Below, piece after piece: positions 52,231 through 59,648 of a stretch of DNA of 64,000 nucleotides. Within the stretch, counting starts at the first letter, position 1, and the number at the start of each line of letters is the position of its first letter. A program made the translations under genes and the position numbers. Source of the stretch: Palsa-504 sp963744005 (GTDB lineage Bacteria; Actinomycetota; Actinomycetes; Streptosporangiales; Streptosporangiaceae); the NCBI GenBank assembly GCA_963744005.1, contig CAVURU010000003.1:930001-994000 (forward strand), read 5' to 3'. The notes under the pieces are model-generated. The model was given only the letters and a program-made list of their open reading frames with translations, was not told the origin of the DNA and ran no database searches.

Positions 52231-53646
52231 TTGACAAGCAGCCTCTCTGCTCGCTTCTCCAAACCCTCGTTCGTGCTGTCGGCCGCGCTGGGCGGCATGG
52301 TGGCGACGACCTTCCCGGTCACCGTCTTCACCCTGGCCCTGCCGCAGCTCGAGCAGGAGTTCAACGCGTCGCTGGACGCGGTGACCTGGGTTCTGACCGC
52401 GCCGCCGCTGGCGTTCGCCATCGCCCTGCCGGTCCTGGGCCGGGTCAGCGACATCTTCGGCCACCGGCGGGTCTTCATGGTGGGGTCGCTGGGCGCGACG
52501 CTGGCCGCGTTCCTCAGCGCCGTGGCCCCGACCCTCCCGCTGCTGATCGGGGTCCGCACGCTGGGCCAGGTGTGCGGGGCGGCGACGACCCCGGCGTCGC
52601 TGGCCCTGATGGCCGCGGTCTACCCGCCCGAGCGCCGGCTGCGCATCATGGGCTACTGGTCGCTGGCCGCCGCCGGGTCCCCGGTGGTGGGCCTCATTGC
52701 CGGGGGCCCGCTCATCGACGCGTTCGGCTGGCGGTCGATCTTCGTCGTGCAGGGTTTCCTGACCGTGGCCGCGTGCGGCTACGCCTGGCTGGTCCTGCCG
52801 AGAGGGATCCCGCAGCGGCGGACGCGGATCGACGTCCGCGGGCTCAGCGCGCTGGCTGTGGCGCTGGGCGCGGGCCTGACCGCCCTGGAACTGTTCCCGC
52901 AGCCGGACAAGCGCCCGTGGGTCATCGGGGCGGCCGTGGTCAGCGCGGCCGCCTTCGTCATCTTCTTCCGGGTGGAGAAGACCGCGCCCTCCCCCGTGCT
53001 GCCGCTGGACCTGCTCCGGGTCCGGAACTTCTCCGGGCCCCTCCTGGCCCAGGGGTTCGCCACGTTCGTGTACATGAGCGGCTACATCCTGACCCCGCTG
53101 CTGCTCGAGCTGCAGTTCGGCCTGTCCGCGGCGCGGGCTTCGCTGATCCTGGTCCTGAGGACCGGCGCCTTCTGCGTCGGGGCGCAGGTCACCTCGCGGA
53201 TCCGCGGGCTGACACCGCGCGGGTCGGCGATGGCCGGGACGGCGATCATGGCTCTCGGCTTGCCCGTTTTCGCGGCGAGTGCCGTGTGGGCGTCGCTCGG
53301 GCTGGTCGTGGTGGGCAACATCATGGCCGGGTTCGGGCAGGGCATGAGCTCCCCCGCGCTCACCACGTCGGTGGTCAACGCGGTGGAGGAGGACCGGCGG
53401 GCCACCGCGTCCGGGCTGCTGCAGATGATGGGGCAGGTCGGGGCGGTGGCCGGGATCAGCCTGTCCGGCGCGATCGTGGCCGCCGGGCACGGGCCGGACC
53501 GGTTCGCCGTCGCGTTCCTGGTGGCGTGCGGGCAGGCGCTGCTCAGCCTGGTGGCGGCCGGGTTCATCCAGTCCAAGCCCGAGGCGCGGCGCGCCGAAAC
53601 CGAGCAGGAAGCGCCGTCGCTGCAGACGACGGACGGCCCGGCCTAG
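52231..53646 (+). CDS. MFS transporter (DHA2-like)
   Basis: 471 residues, about fourteen helices. Motif A is GRVSDIFGHRRVFMVGS, motif C-like residues lie in AAAGSPVVGLIAGGPLID and WRSIFVVQGFL follows, as in DHA2 drug exporters. The second half has GFGQGMSSPALTTSVVNAV. It probably exports a toxic or secreted small molecule using protons. The unusual TTG start at 52231 is supported by CTGGAGG six bases upstream. Confidence 0.88.
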   Translation: MTSSLSARFSKPSFVLSAALGGMVATTFPVTVFTLALPQLEQEFNASLDAVTWVLTAPPLAFAIALPVLGRVSDIFGHRRVFMVGSLGATLAAFLSAVAPTLPLLIGVRTLGQVCGAATTPASLALMAAVYPPERRLRIMGYWSLAAAGSPVVGLIAGGPLIDAFGWRSIFVVQGFLTVAACGYAWLVLPRGIPQRRTRIDVRGLSALAVALGAGLTALELFPQPDKRPWVIGAAVVSAAAFVIFFRVEKTAPSPVLPLDLLRVRNFSGPLLAQGFATFVYMSGYILTPLLLELQFGLSAARASLILVLRTGAFCVGAQVTSRIRGLTPRGSAMAGTAIMALGLPVFAASAVWASLGLVVVGNIMAGFGQGMSSPALTTSVVNAVEEDRRATASGLLQMMGQVGAVAGISLSGAIVAAGHGPDRFAVAFLVACGQALLSLVAAGFIQSKPEARRAETEQEAPSLQTTDGPA

Positions 53647-53695
53647 GGCTTAGTGGTTACTCCCGCCACCCGAGCTCACCAGGTCAAACGCAGGA

Positions 53696-54520
53696 TCATG
53701 CGGGCCCGACCAGGGCACGGAGGGTCCGGGCATTGCGGACCGCGTTGGCGTCGCCGTCGTTGTTGAAGTAGGCGAAGACGTCGTGGCCGGCCTGGTTCCA
53801 TTCGCGGATCCGGTCGGCCCACCACCCCAGGTCGGTACCCGAGTAGGAGCCGGCGTAGAGGTGCTGGTGGTCCGGGCCGTGCAGCCGCAGGTAGACGAAG
53901 TCCGTGGTGGCGCGCAGCACGCACGGCAGGTTCGCGCCGCTCATCACGCAGTACGCGGCCCGGTGCTCAGCCAGTAGCGCATAGATCTCCTCGTGCATCC
54001 AGCTGGGATGCCGGAACTCCACCGCCACCCGGATCCAGGACGGGACGAGCCGTAGGAAGCAGGCCAGCCGGGCGTCGTCGCGGGCCAGGGCCGGCGGAAG
54101 CTGCACCAGCAGCACCGCCCGACGGTCGCCGAGCTCGTGCCAGCCCGCCGCGATGCGTTCCAGCCACTGCTCCGGCTCGTAGAGCCGACGGGCGTGGGTC
54201 AGGCCGCGAGGGGCCTTGACCGACAGCCGGAAGCCCTCCGGCAGCCGTTCCCGCCAGCCGCGGAACGCGGCCGGGCCGGGCCAGCGGTAGAAGCTGCTGT
54301 TGAGCTCGGCGGTCGGGAAGGCCGCCGCGTAGTAGCTGAGCCGATCCCGGCTCGGCAGCCCGGGCGGGTACAGCTCCGGCTGCCAGTGGTCGTAGCTCCA
54401 GCCCGAGGTGCCGATCCAGGCGGTGGCTATGGCTGCCGCACCACCTTCAGGCAGCCGTCGGCCTTGCGCCGGACGATGTCGTAGCCGTGCGGGGCCGGCC
54501 CGTCCAGATTTCCCGGCCAC
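53696..54520 (-). CDS. DUF72 domain protein (YecE-like TIM barrel)
   Basis: 274 residues. WIGTSGWSYDHW at the start of the domain, ELNSSFYRWPGPAAFRGWRE, VLLVQLPPALARD, VAVEFRHPSWM and FVYLRLHGPDHQHLYAGSYS are the DUF72 signatures. The C-terminal VFAYFNNDGDANAVRNA is conserved. Biochemical function is unknown. ATG 54520 is the only clear start; it adds about 30 Arg/Gly-rich residues before homology, so initiation may really be at a rarer codon downstream. Confidence 0.85.
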   Translation of the reverse strand: MAGKSGRAGPARLRHRPAQGRRLPEGGAAAIATAWIGTSGWSYDHWQPELYPPGLPSRDRLSYYAAAFPTAELNSSFYRWPGPAAFRGWRERLPEGFRLSVKAPRGLTHARRLYEPEQWLERIAAGWHELGDRRAVLLVQLPPALARDDARLACFLRLVPSWIRVAVEFRHPSWMHEEIYALLAEHRAAYCVMSGANLPCVLRATTDFVYLRLHGPDHQHLYAGSYSGTDLGWWADRIREWNQAGHDVFAYFNNDGDANAVRNARTLRALVGPA

Positions 54521-54651
54521 GTCAGTGCCTTCATGGCGCGGTCCCTGCCCGTCCCGGCCGCGATCTCACACCGTCCCGGCGGATTTCTGTTTCCGGGCTG
54601 GGCGCGGGGGAAGCGAGCCGGACTCTGACGGACGGCGAAGGGGACGGGTAC

Positions 54652-55635
54652 ATGAAAGACGACATCCGCGGCGAGGTCGCGGTGGTCACCGGGGCATCGC
54701 GCGGACTCGGCCTGCTGCTGGCGCAGGAGCTGGCCCGGCACGGCTGCCGGCTGGTGATCTGCGCCCGCGACGCAGCTGAGCTGCGGGAAGCTGCCGACCG
54801 GATGCGCACGGCCGGTGCCGAGGTGGTCGCGGTGGCCTGCGACGTCACCGATGCCGACACGCCGCAGCGGCTGGTGGACACCGCCCGCGAGGCCTACGGC
54901 CGGCTGGACATGGTCATCAGCAACGCCGGGATCATCCAGGTCGGTCCGGTGGACGACGCCACGGCCGGGCACTTCGAGACCGCGCTGGCCACGATGGCGC
55001 TGGCCCCGGTCCGGCTGGCCCTGACGGCGCTGCCGGTCATGCAGGCTCAGGGCCACGGCCGGATAGTGACCATCGCCTCGATCGGCGGCAAGATCAGCGT
55101 CCCGCACCTGCTGCCCTACAGCACGGCCAAGTTCGCCGCCGTCGGCTTCTCCGAGGGGCTGCGCGCCGAGCTGGGCCGCGGTCCGGTTACCGTGACCACC
55201 GTCGTGCCCGGGCTGATGCGAACCGGTTCCCATCTGCAGGCCCGCTTCACCGGGCAGGCCGACAAGGAGTTCACCTGGTTCGCCCTCGGGGCCAGCCTGC
55301 CGCTGGTGTCGATGGACGCCGAGCGGGCCGCCCGGCAGATCGTGGCGGCGGTCCGGGCGCGCCGGGCCGAGATCATCCTGACTCCGGCCGGCCAGGTGGT
55401 CTCCCGGATATCGGGGATCGTCCCCGGGCTAACCAGCGACATCCTGCACCTGGTGCAGCAGCTCGGCCTGCCTGCCCCGGCTGCTGGCGGCGGGACCGGC
55501 GGGACCGGCACCCCGGGATACGATCTGCACCCGGCCCTGCCGCGGCAGGCCTTCGACCGGCTGACCGCCTGGGGCCGGTCCGCAGCGGACCGCTTCAACG
55601 AGCGCCGCCGGAGCGATGCCGCCGCGGGCAGCTAG
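54652..55635 (+). CDS. Short-chain dehydrogenase/reductase (SDR)
   Basis: 327 residues. The NAD(P) motif TGASRGLG is at residues 13-20, the NAG motif in ISNAGIIQ, catalytic Ser in VTIASIGGK, Tyr about 156 and Lys about 160 in YSTAK. A C-terminal extension of roughly 70 residues (from HLVQQLGLPAPAAGGGTGGT on) goes beyond the classical 250 and is Gly/Pro-rich. ATG 54652 follows GAAGGGGACGGG. Substrate unknown. Divergent to DUF72. Confidence 0.88.
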   Translation: MKDDIRGEVAVVTGASRGLGLLLAQELARHGCRLVICARDAAELREAADRMRTAGAEVVAVACDVTDADTPQRLVDTAREAYGRLDMVISNAGIIQVGPVDDATAGHFETALATMALAPVRLALTALPVMQAQGHGRIVTIASIGGKISVPHLLPYSTAKFAAVGFSEGLRAELGRGPVTVTTVVPGLMRTGSHLQARFTGQADKEFTWFALGASLPLVSMDAERAARQIVAAVRARRAEIILTPAGQVVSRISGIVPGLTSDILHLVQQLGLPAPAAGGGTGGTGTPGYDLHPALPRQAFDRLTAWGRSAADRFNERRRSDAAAGS

Positions 55636-55667
55636 GCCGCCGCCTTACCCTCAGGAAAGGCTGGTCA

Positions 55668-55895
55668 TCAGCTGCGGCCAAGCGAAGCGTCCTTGGCGAT
55701 CCAGTGGTCGCCCAGCTTCTCGAATTTCTGCTTCAGTGCGTCGTAGGCCACCCGCGAGGCCTCATCTGTCTCGCCGTGGGCCTGGACGGCCTCCTGGTGA
55801 GCCTGCCGGAACACCTCCTGGGCTTCAGGGCTGGAACGTTGCAGTGTCCTGGGAAGTTCGTTCGCGCGCAGCCCGTAGCGGCTGGACCTGGGCAT
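55668..55895 (-). CDS. chaB: ChaB family protein
   Basis: 75 residues, a full ChaB domain: LPRTLQRSSPEAQEVFRQAH and DEASRVAYDALKQKFEKLGD. In E. coli ChaB is linked to the ChaA cation antiporter; in actinomycetes it is a small stress-associated protein of unclear role. ATG 55895 follows GGAGATTTT. A GGGTAA -10-like motif on the minus strand (55933-55938) with GTGT 15 bases further upstream may be a stress-sigma promoter. Confidence 0.88.
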   Translation of the reverse strand: MPRSSRYGLRANELPRTLQRSSPEAQEVFRQAHQEAVQAHGETDEASRVAYDALKQKFEKLGDHWIAKDASLGRS

Positions 55896-56076
55896 AAAAT
55901 CTCCGTTTCGATTCAGCGATAACTAGGGCCGCTTACCCGTTCGGCCGGGCTTCACACGGTGCTGACCAGGAACATTCGCACGATCTTCGTTTCCGCGACC
56001 GACGGCCAGAAAGATTTTCGTTTTCGGTGGATCCGCTCTGCCGGCCTGGCCTTCGCCCGAGAACCGGGCCGGAGCG

Positions 56077-56295
56077 CTACTTGAAGTGGTCCTCGACGCG
56101 GAACCCCACCTTCACGGTGACCTGGAAGTAGTGGTTTCCGTCGTCCTCGACGTGGCCGCGGATCTCCTTGACCTCGAACCAGTCGAGATTCCGCAGGGTC
56201 TGCGCCGCGCGGGCGAGGGCGCCCTTGATCGCGTCGTCGATGCCCATGGTGGACGAGCCGACGATCTCATTGACCGAGTAGATGTTGTCCGCCAT
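56077..56295 (-). CDS. Dodecin family protein
   Basis: 72 residues. SVNEIVGSSTMGIDDAIKGA, LARAAQTLRNLDWFEVKEIR with GHV, and the ending YFQVTVKVGFRVED match dodecin, a 12-mer that stores flavin (and CoA in some bacteria). Trp39 is the flavin-stacking residue. ATG 56295 follows AAGGAG by five bases. A GGGTAA motif (56329-56334, minus strand) resembles the one before the ChaB gene. Dodecin fits a region rich in flavin enzymes. Confidence 0.92.
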   Translation of the reverse strand: MADNIYSVNEIVGSSTMGIDDAIKGALARAAQTLRNLDWFEVKEIRGHVEDDGNHYFQVTVKVGFRVEDHFK

Positions 56296-56564
56296 CGTGA
56301 CTCCTTCAGAAGTGGTCGTCGGCCGCACTTACCCGGGACCGCCCGCGTACTCCTCAGCGCCGCGTCAAATCTTTACGTCTTGCCGAGGTTTTCTCGTGGC
56401 CACGGTCTGGGCTTCGTTTCCGCCGTCGCCATCGGGGCCGTACTTCGCCACCGGAGGGGCGAGCTGAGGCGGAACAGCCCGCTGTGGTCGAGGAAGCCAG
56501 GCTGAGGAGGGTTTGCACGGCTAAGCCGGTCCGCGACGGCTTGAGGCCAGGTAATGGGGGCGGG

Positions 56565-56990
56565 ATGAACGCGCAGGGCGCCGATTTCGCGCCGGCGGGC
56601 CGAGGGCCGGCGGTGGTGACGGCGCCAGCCGAGATTGACATTGCCACGGCCGGCCGGTTCCGCCTCAGCTTGGCCGAGGCGACCGGGCCGGGCCACGGGA
56701 TAGTCGTGGTCGACATGACCCGTAGCACCTTCTGCGACTGCGCCGGGCGCACCACGTTGATCCGGGCGCACAAGCAGGCGCTGGCCGCGGGTGGTGAACT
56801 GCGCCTGCTCCGGCCGGCTGACGGCATTGTCCGCCGCCTGTTCTCGGTGTCTGGGGTGGGCCGGGCCCTTCCTACCTTCGGCAGCTGGCCAGCAGCTCTC
56901 GGCGACGGGGCAGGGGCTCCCGGCTCTGGGGGGGAGAGAACCGGGAGCCCTGCGGCCCGTGGCGTCAGCCGACCTGCGATCACTGAGTGA
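56565..56990 (+). CDS. STAS domain protein with Cys in place of phospho-Ser
   Basis: 141 residues. AVVTAPAEIDIATAGRFRLS and VVDMTRSTFCDCAGRTTLIR match STAS antagonists, but the regulatory Ser of the DSAG loop is Cys here. Such a protein could not be switched off by a SpoIIAB-type kinase unless a Thr nearby is used. The tail from about residue 105 (GDGAGAPGSGGERTGSPAAR) is low complexity. ATG 56565 follows GGGGGCGGG. Differs from the STAS protein at 51738, which keeps Ser. Confidence 0.75.
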   Translation: MNAQGADFAPAGRGPAVVTAPAEIDIATAGRFRLSLAEATGPGHGIVVVDMTRSTFCDCAGRTTLIRAHKQALAAGGELRLLRPADGIVRRLFSVSGVGRALPTFGSWPAALGDGAGAPGSGGERTGSPAARGVSRPAITE

Positions 56991-57116
56991 GCGCGGACGC
57001 TTCGCGACGACCTGCAGCTGTACTGCCCCCGGGCAACCGGGCTAATCCACTAACGGCGGGCAAGTCGTTTCAAGCCCTGCTTTTACGCCTTAACGTGCCC
57101 GATATAGGCCCCGGGG

Positions 57117-57869
57117 CTAGAGCGCTACGAAGCGGTAGCCGTGGGCCTTGAAGTACCGGATGATGGCCGGCAGCGCGGCGACGGTGGCCGGGTTCCCGGC
57201 CGCCTGGTTGTGCATCAGCACGACGGGGTGGCGCTGCGCGCCGCCTTCGGACTCGGCGAGCCGGATGATCCGGTTGACCCAGTACGACGAGGAGGACCCC
57301 TCGGCCTTCCAGTCCTCGGTGTCCACCGACCACAGCCACACGCTCATCCGGCGCTGCTGGGCCAGCCTCAGCGTGGTCGAGTTGTAGTTGCCGTACGGCG
57401 GGCGGAACGCGCAGGCGTTCACCTTGGCCACGGACCGCAGGGCGGAGTTCATCCGGTCGATCTCGCGGGCCTGGCTGGATGCCGAGAGAAGGAGCAGGTT
57501 CGCGTGATCCCAGGTGTGATCGCCCATCGCGTACCCGGCCTTGACCTCCGCCCGGACCGACGTCGGCCAGCCGGAGACCTGCCGGCCGAGGTTGAAGAAG
57601 GTGGCCGGGACCTTGTAGCGGGCCAGGATCCGCAGGATGGCCGGCGTGCTCTTGCCCGGGCCGTCGTCGAAGGTGAGCGCGACCGTCTTGCCGTTGCCCG
57701 GGGCGTAGTAGTGCGCGCCGTAGGAGGCGCGCGGGCAGGTCTTGGGGGCTGCCTTGGCGGGCTGGCTGGCCCGGCTGACCGCCGCCCCCGCGGGCGAGGC
57801 CAGGCTGCTCAGGACGGCCGCGACGGTGATGACGCACGCAACAAGAACCCCACGACGCACGGATTTCAT
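57117..57869 (-). CDS. Secreted polysaccharide deacetylase (NodB/CE4)
   Basis: 250 residues. Signal peptide MKSVRRGVLVACVITVAAVL with cleavage near AGA-AV, then the NodB domain: catalytic base Asp in VALTFDDGPGKS, zinc His pair in GDHTWDH, RPPYG and the His of VVLMHNQAAG. It deacetylates chitin-type oligomers or peptidoglycan outside the cell. At the usual length for single-domain CE4 enzymes. ATG 57869 follows GGGAGGG. One arm of a widely spaced inverted repeat lies 35 bases upstream. Confidence 0.92.
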   Translation of the reverse strand: MKSVRRGVLVACVITVAAVLSSLASPAGAAVSRASQPAKAAPKTCPRASYGAHYYAPGNGKTVALTFDDGPGKSTPAILRILARYKVPATFFNLGRQVSGWPTSVRAEVKAGYAMGDHTWDHANLLLLSASSQAREIDRMNSALRSVAKVNACAFRPPYGNYNSTTLRLAQQRRMSVWLWSVDTEDWKAEGSSSSYWVNRIIRLAESEGGAQRHPVVLMHNQAAGNPATVAALPAIIRYFKAHGYRFVAL

Positions 57870-57903
57870 GGCCCGTCCCTCCCCTTAGACGGCCATTATC
57901 CGC

Positions 57904-57995
57904 ACTGCGTGCCGTTCCCGCCAGAGCTGGCCCGGGCCTCCGGCGGCGGGCCAGGCCGTGGTCATGGCTGAGCCTTCATATGAACGGCACGCAGT
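57904..57995. repeat. Inverted repeat with 64-base spacing, upstream of deacetylase
   Basis: ACTGCGTGCCGTTC (57904-57917) has an exact inverted copy at 57982-57995. This 180-base gene-free region (57870-58050) separates the deacetylase from the HPr-kinase-like gene. Either two facing binding sites of one regulator, or a long stem at RNA level. Confidence 0.55.
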
Positions 57996-58050
57996 CTCCA
58001 CTGGATCTTCATCTGCACCTCGGTGAGCTGCAGTTCCTGAAATCAGGCAG

Positions 58051-59106
58051 CTAGGGAGAATTCCCGGCCAGGACGGCGGCGAGGAAGTCACGGGTCAGAT
58101 CCTGCGGGGTGCCGCAGTTATTTATCCAGGAGACCCTGGTGCGGCCGAGAAGCCGCCGGTACCGCTGCTCTTCCCGCATTCTGTCGTGCTCCGTGGTCAG
58201 GATCAGTGACCCGTTGAGGAACATTTCGTGGTGATGGATCAGGCTCGCGCCGCCCTTGTCCTCCAGGGCCTCGACCGCCTCGTTGTCGGTCCCGGGCGGC
58301 CGCCAGCCCGGGGGCTCTCGCACCACCACGGCCACATGGCCGATGGCCGCCGCCGCGGTACGCCAGGAGGCACCGTAGACGCTGCGCGGGGAGACGAGCA
58401 TCCGCGCGGACCGGTCCGGGTCGGACTGGTCCCGGGCGTACGCCCGGCCCGGCGCGGCGGCGAAGAAACCGGGCCGCAAGGCCAGCACGCTGCCGGTCTT
58501 CATGTGCAGCATCCGCTCCCCCGTGCTGGCCGCCTGCCCGCTGCGCAGCGAGACCGCGCCCCAGTCGTCGTCCAGCACCCCGACGTCGACCTCACGGTGC
58601 TGCAGGAGTCCCGCGACCAGCGTGGTCTTCCCGGCCCCCGACGTCCCGGTGATGATCACGCCGCGCCGGTCCGATCCGGCGGCCAGGGTCAGGGTGCAGC
58701 CGTGCACGAACACCGTGTCGTCCGTGCTCACGGCCGAGCAGATGCCCCGGACGCACACCTTGACCAGCCGGTAGGCGCCGAAGCCGAAGGCCAGCATCAC
58801 CTTGTCCCGCGGCGACCACCAGCGCGCGCCGTCCCACCGGTCCTCGAGCCCGTAGCCGGAAGCGGGCCCGGTCAGCGCGCACAAGGTGGCGTCCGGCCGC
58901 TCGCCGGCCGCGGCCGGCGCCCAGTTGGCCGCGAACATCCGGCTGAGCTCGGCGTTGTCGGAGGCGAAGGCGACGACGATCCGGCCCGCCGGGACGGCGA
59001 CCGACGCCGTCACCCGGTACGGCGGCCGGAGGCCGTCCATCACTGCGGGCAGCCCGGGGCCGGGATCGCGGACCGGCGGCAGCCCGTCGTAGTAGCTGGC
59101 GCTCAC
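58051..59106 (-). CDS. HPr kinase/PEP carboxykinase-like P-loop protein
   Basis: 351 residues. The N-terminal 140 residues have no clear family (RVTASVAVPAGRIVVAFASD). The C-terminal part is an HPr serine kinase-like domain: VFVHGCTLTLAAG, Walker A ITGTSGAGKTTLVAGL and DVGVLDDDWGAVSL (second metal-binding acidic motif). There is no HPr or PTS gene in the window. Such stand-alone kinase-like proteins occur beside peptide-modification genes, but no precursor peptide or cyclase was seen here. GTG 59106 lies 11 bases after the VOC gene stop, so they form an operon. Confidence 0.78.
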   Translation of the reverse strand: MSASYYDGLPPVRDPGPGLPAVMDGLRPPYRVTASVAVPAGRIVVAFASDNAELSRMFAANWAPAAAGERPDATLCALTGPASGYGLEDRWDGARWWSPRDKVMLAFGFGAYRLVKVCVRGICSAVSTDDTVFVHGCTLTLAAGSDRRGVIITGTSGAGKTTLVAGLLQHREVDVGVLDDDWGAVSLRSGQAASTGERMLHMKTGSVLALRPGFFAAAPGRAYARDQSDPDRSARMLVSPRSVYGASWRTAAAAIGHVAVVVREPPGWRPPGTDNEAVEALEDKGGASLIHHHEMFLNGSLILTTEHDRMREEQRYRRLLGRTRVSWINNCGTPQDLTRDFLAAVLAGNSP

Positions 59107-59117
59107 AGCCGCGCCGG

Positions 59118-59558
59118 TCAGCCGATCTGCTCGGCCAGGGCGACGATGATGCCGGCCGGGCCGCGCAGGTAGCAGAGCAGGAACATGTTCTCGTACTGCG
59201 CGATCTCGCCCAGCAGCTCGGCGCCGTGGCCGCGCAGCCGGTCGACGGTGTCCTTGATGTCGTCGACGGCGAACATGACGCGGTGCAGGCCCAGCGTGTT
59301 GGGCGGCGGGGGCTGCGGCCCGGCGGCGACCGGCGCGGGGACGTGATACCTGGTCAGCTCGAGCCGGCCAGGGGCGTCCGGGACCCGCATCATCGCGATC
59401 TCGCTCCGCAGGCCGTCCAGGCCCACGGTGCGGTCCGCGAACAGGCCCTCGATCTCGCTCCGGCCTTCCAGTGCCATGCCGAGCGCGGCGAAGAAGCCGA
59501 TCGCGGCATCCAGGTCGTCGACGACGATGGCCACGTTGTCCATCCGCTGAATGGTCAT
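59118..59558 (-). CDS. VOC superfamily (glyoxalase/bleomycin resistance-like) protein
   Basis: 146 residues, two betaalphabetabetabeta modules. IQRMDNVAIVVDDLDAAIGF, then GLHRVMFAVDDIKDTVDRLR and the final YLRGPAGIIVALAEQIG are typical, with metal-ligand positions at the first His/Glu only partly kept (DNVAIVV has no His). It may bind a ligand without catalysis. ATG 59558 is leaderless: TAGGGT six bases upstream on the minus strand. Confidence 0.87.
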   Translation of the reverse strand: MTIQRMDNVAIVVDDLDAAIGFFAALGMALEGRSEIEGLFADRTVGLDGLRSEIAMMRVPDAPGRLELTRYHVPAPVAAGPQPPPPNTLGLHRVMFAVDDIKDTVDRLRGHGAELLGEIAQYENMFLLCYLRGPAGIIVALAEQIG

Positions 59559-59564
59559 GGGCCC

Positions 59565-59570
59565 ACCCTA
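59565..59570 (-). promoter_or_regulatory. Leaderless -10 element of the VOC-kinase operon
   Basis: On the minus strand TAGGGT, 6 bases, then ATG 59558. Confidence 0.5.
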
Positions 59571-59648
59571 CGGAATGGTGGTGACACACCCGGGTTGCGT
59601 CGGCTAGCACCCTGCCCGGGCCGTCCGGCCTGATCAGAAGATTGGCTC

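Noticed and set aside
58051..59558. Lasso-peptide or other RiPP cluster suggested by the HPr-kinase-like gene
   Set aside because: No precursor peptide, cyclase, protease or recognition-element gene was found on either side.
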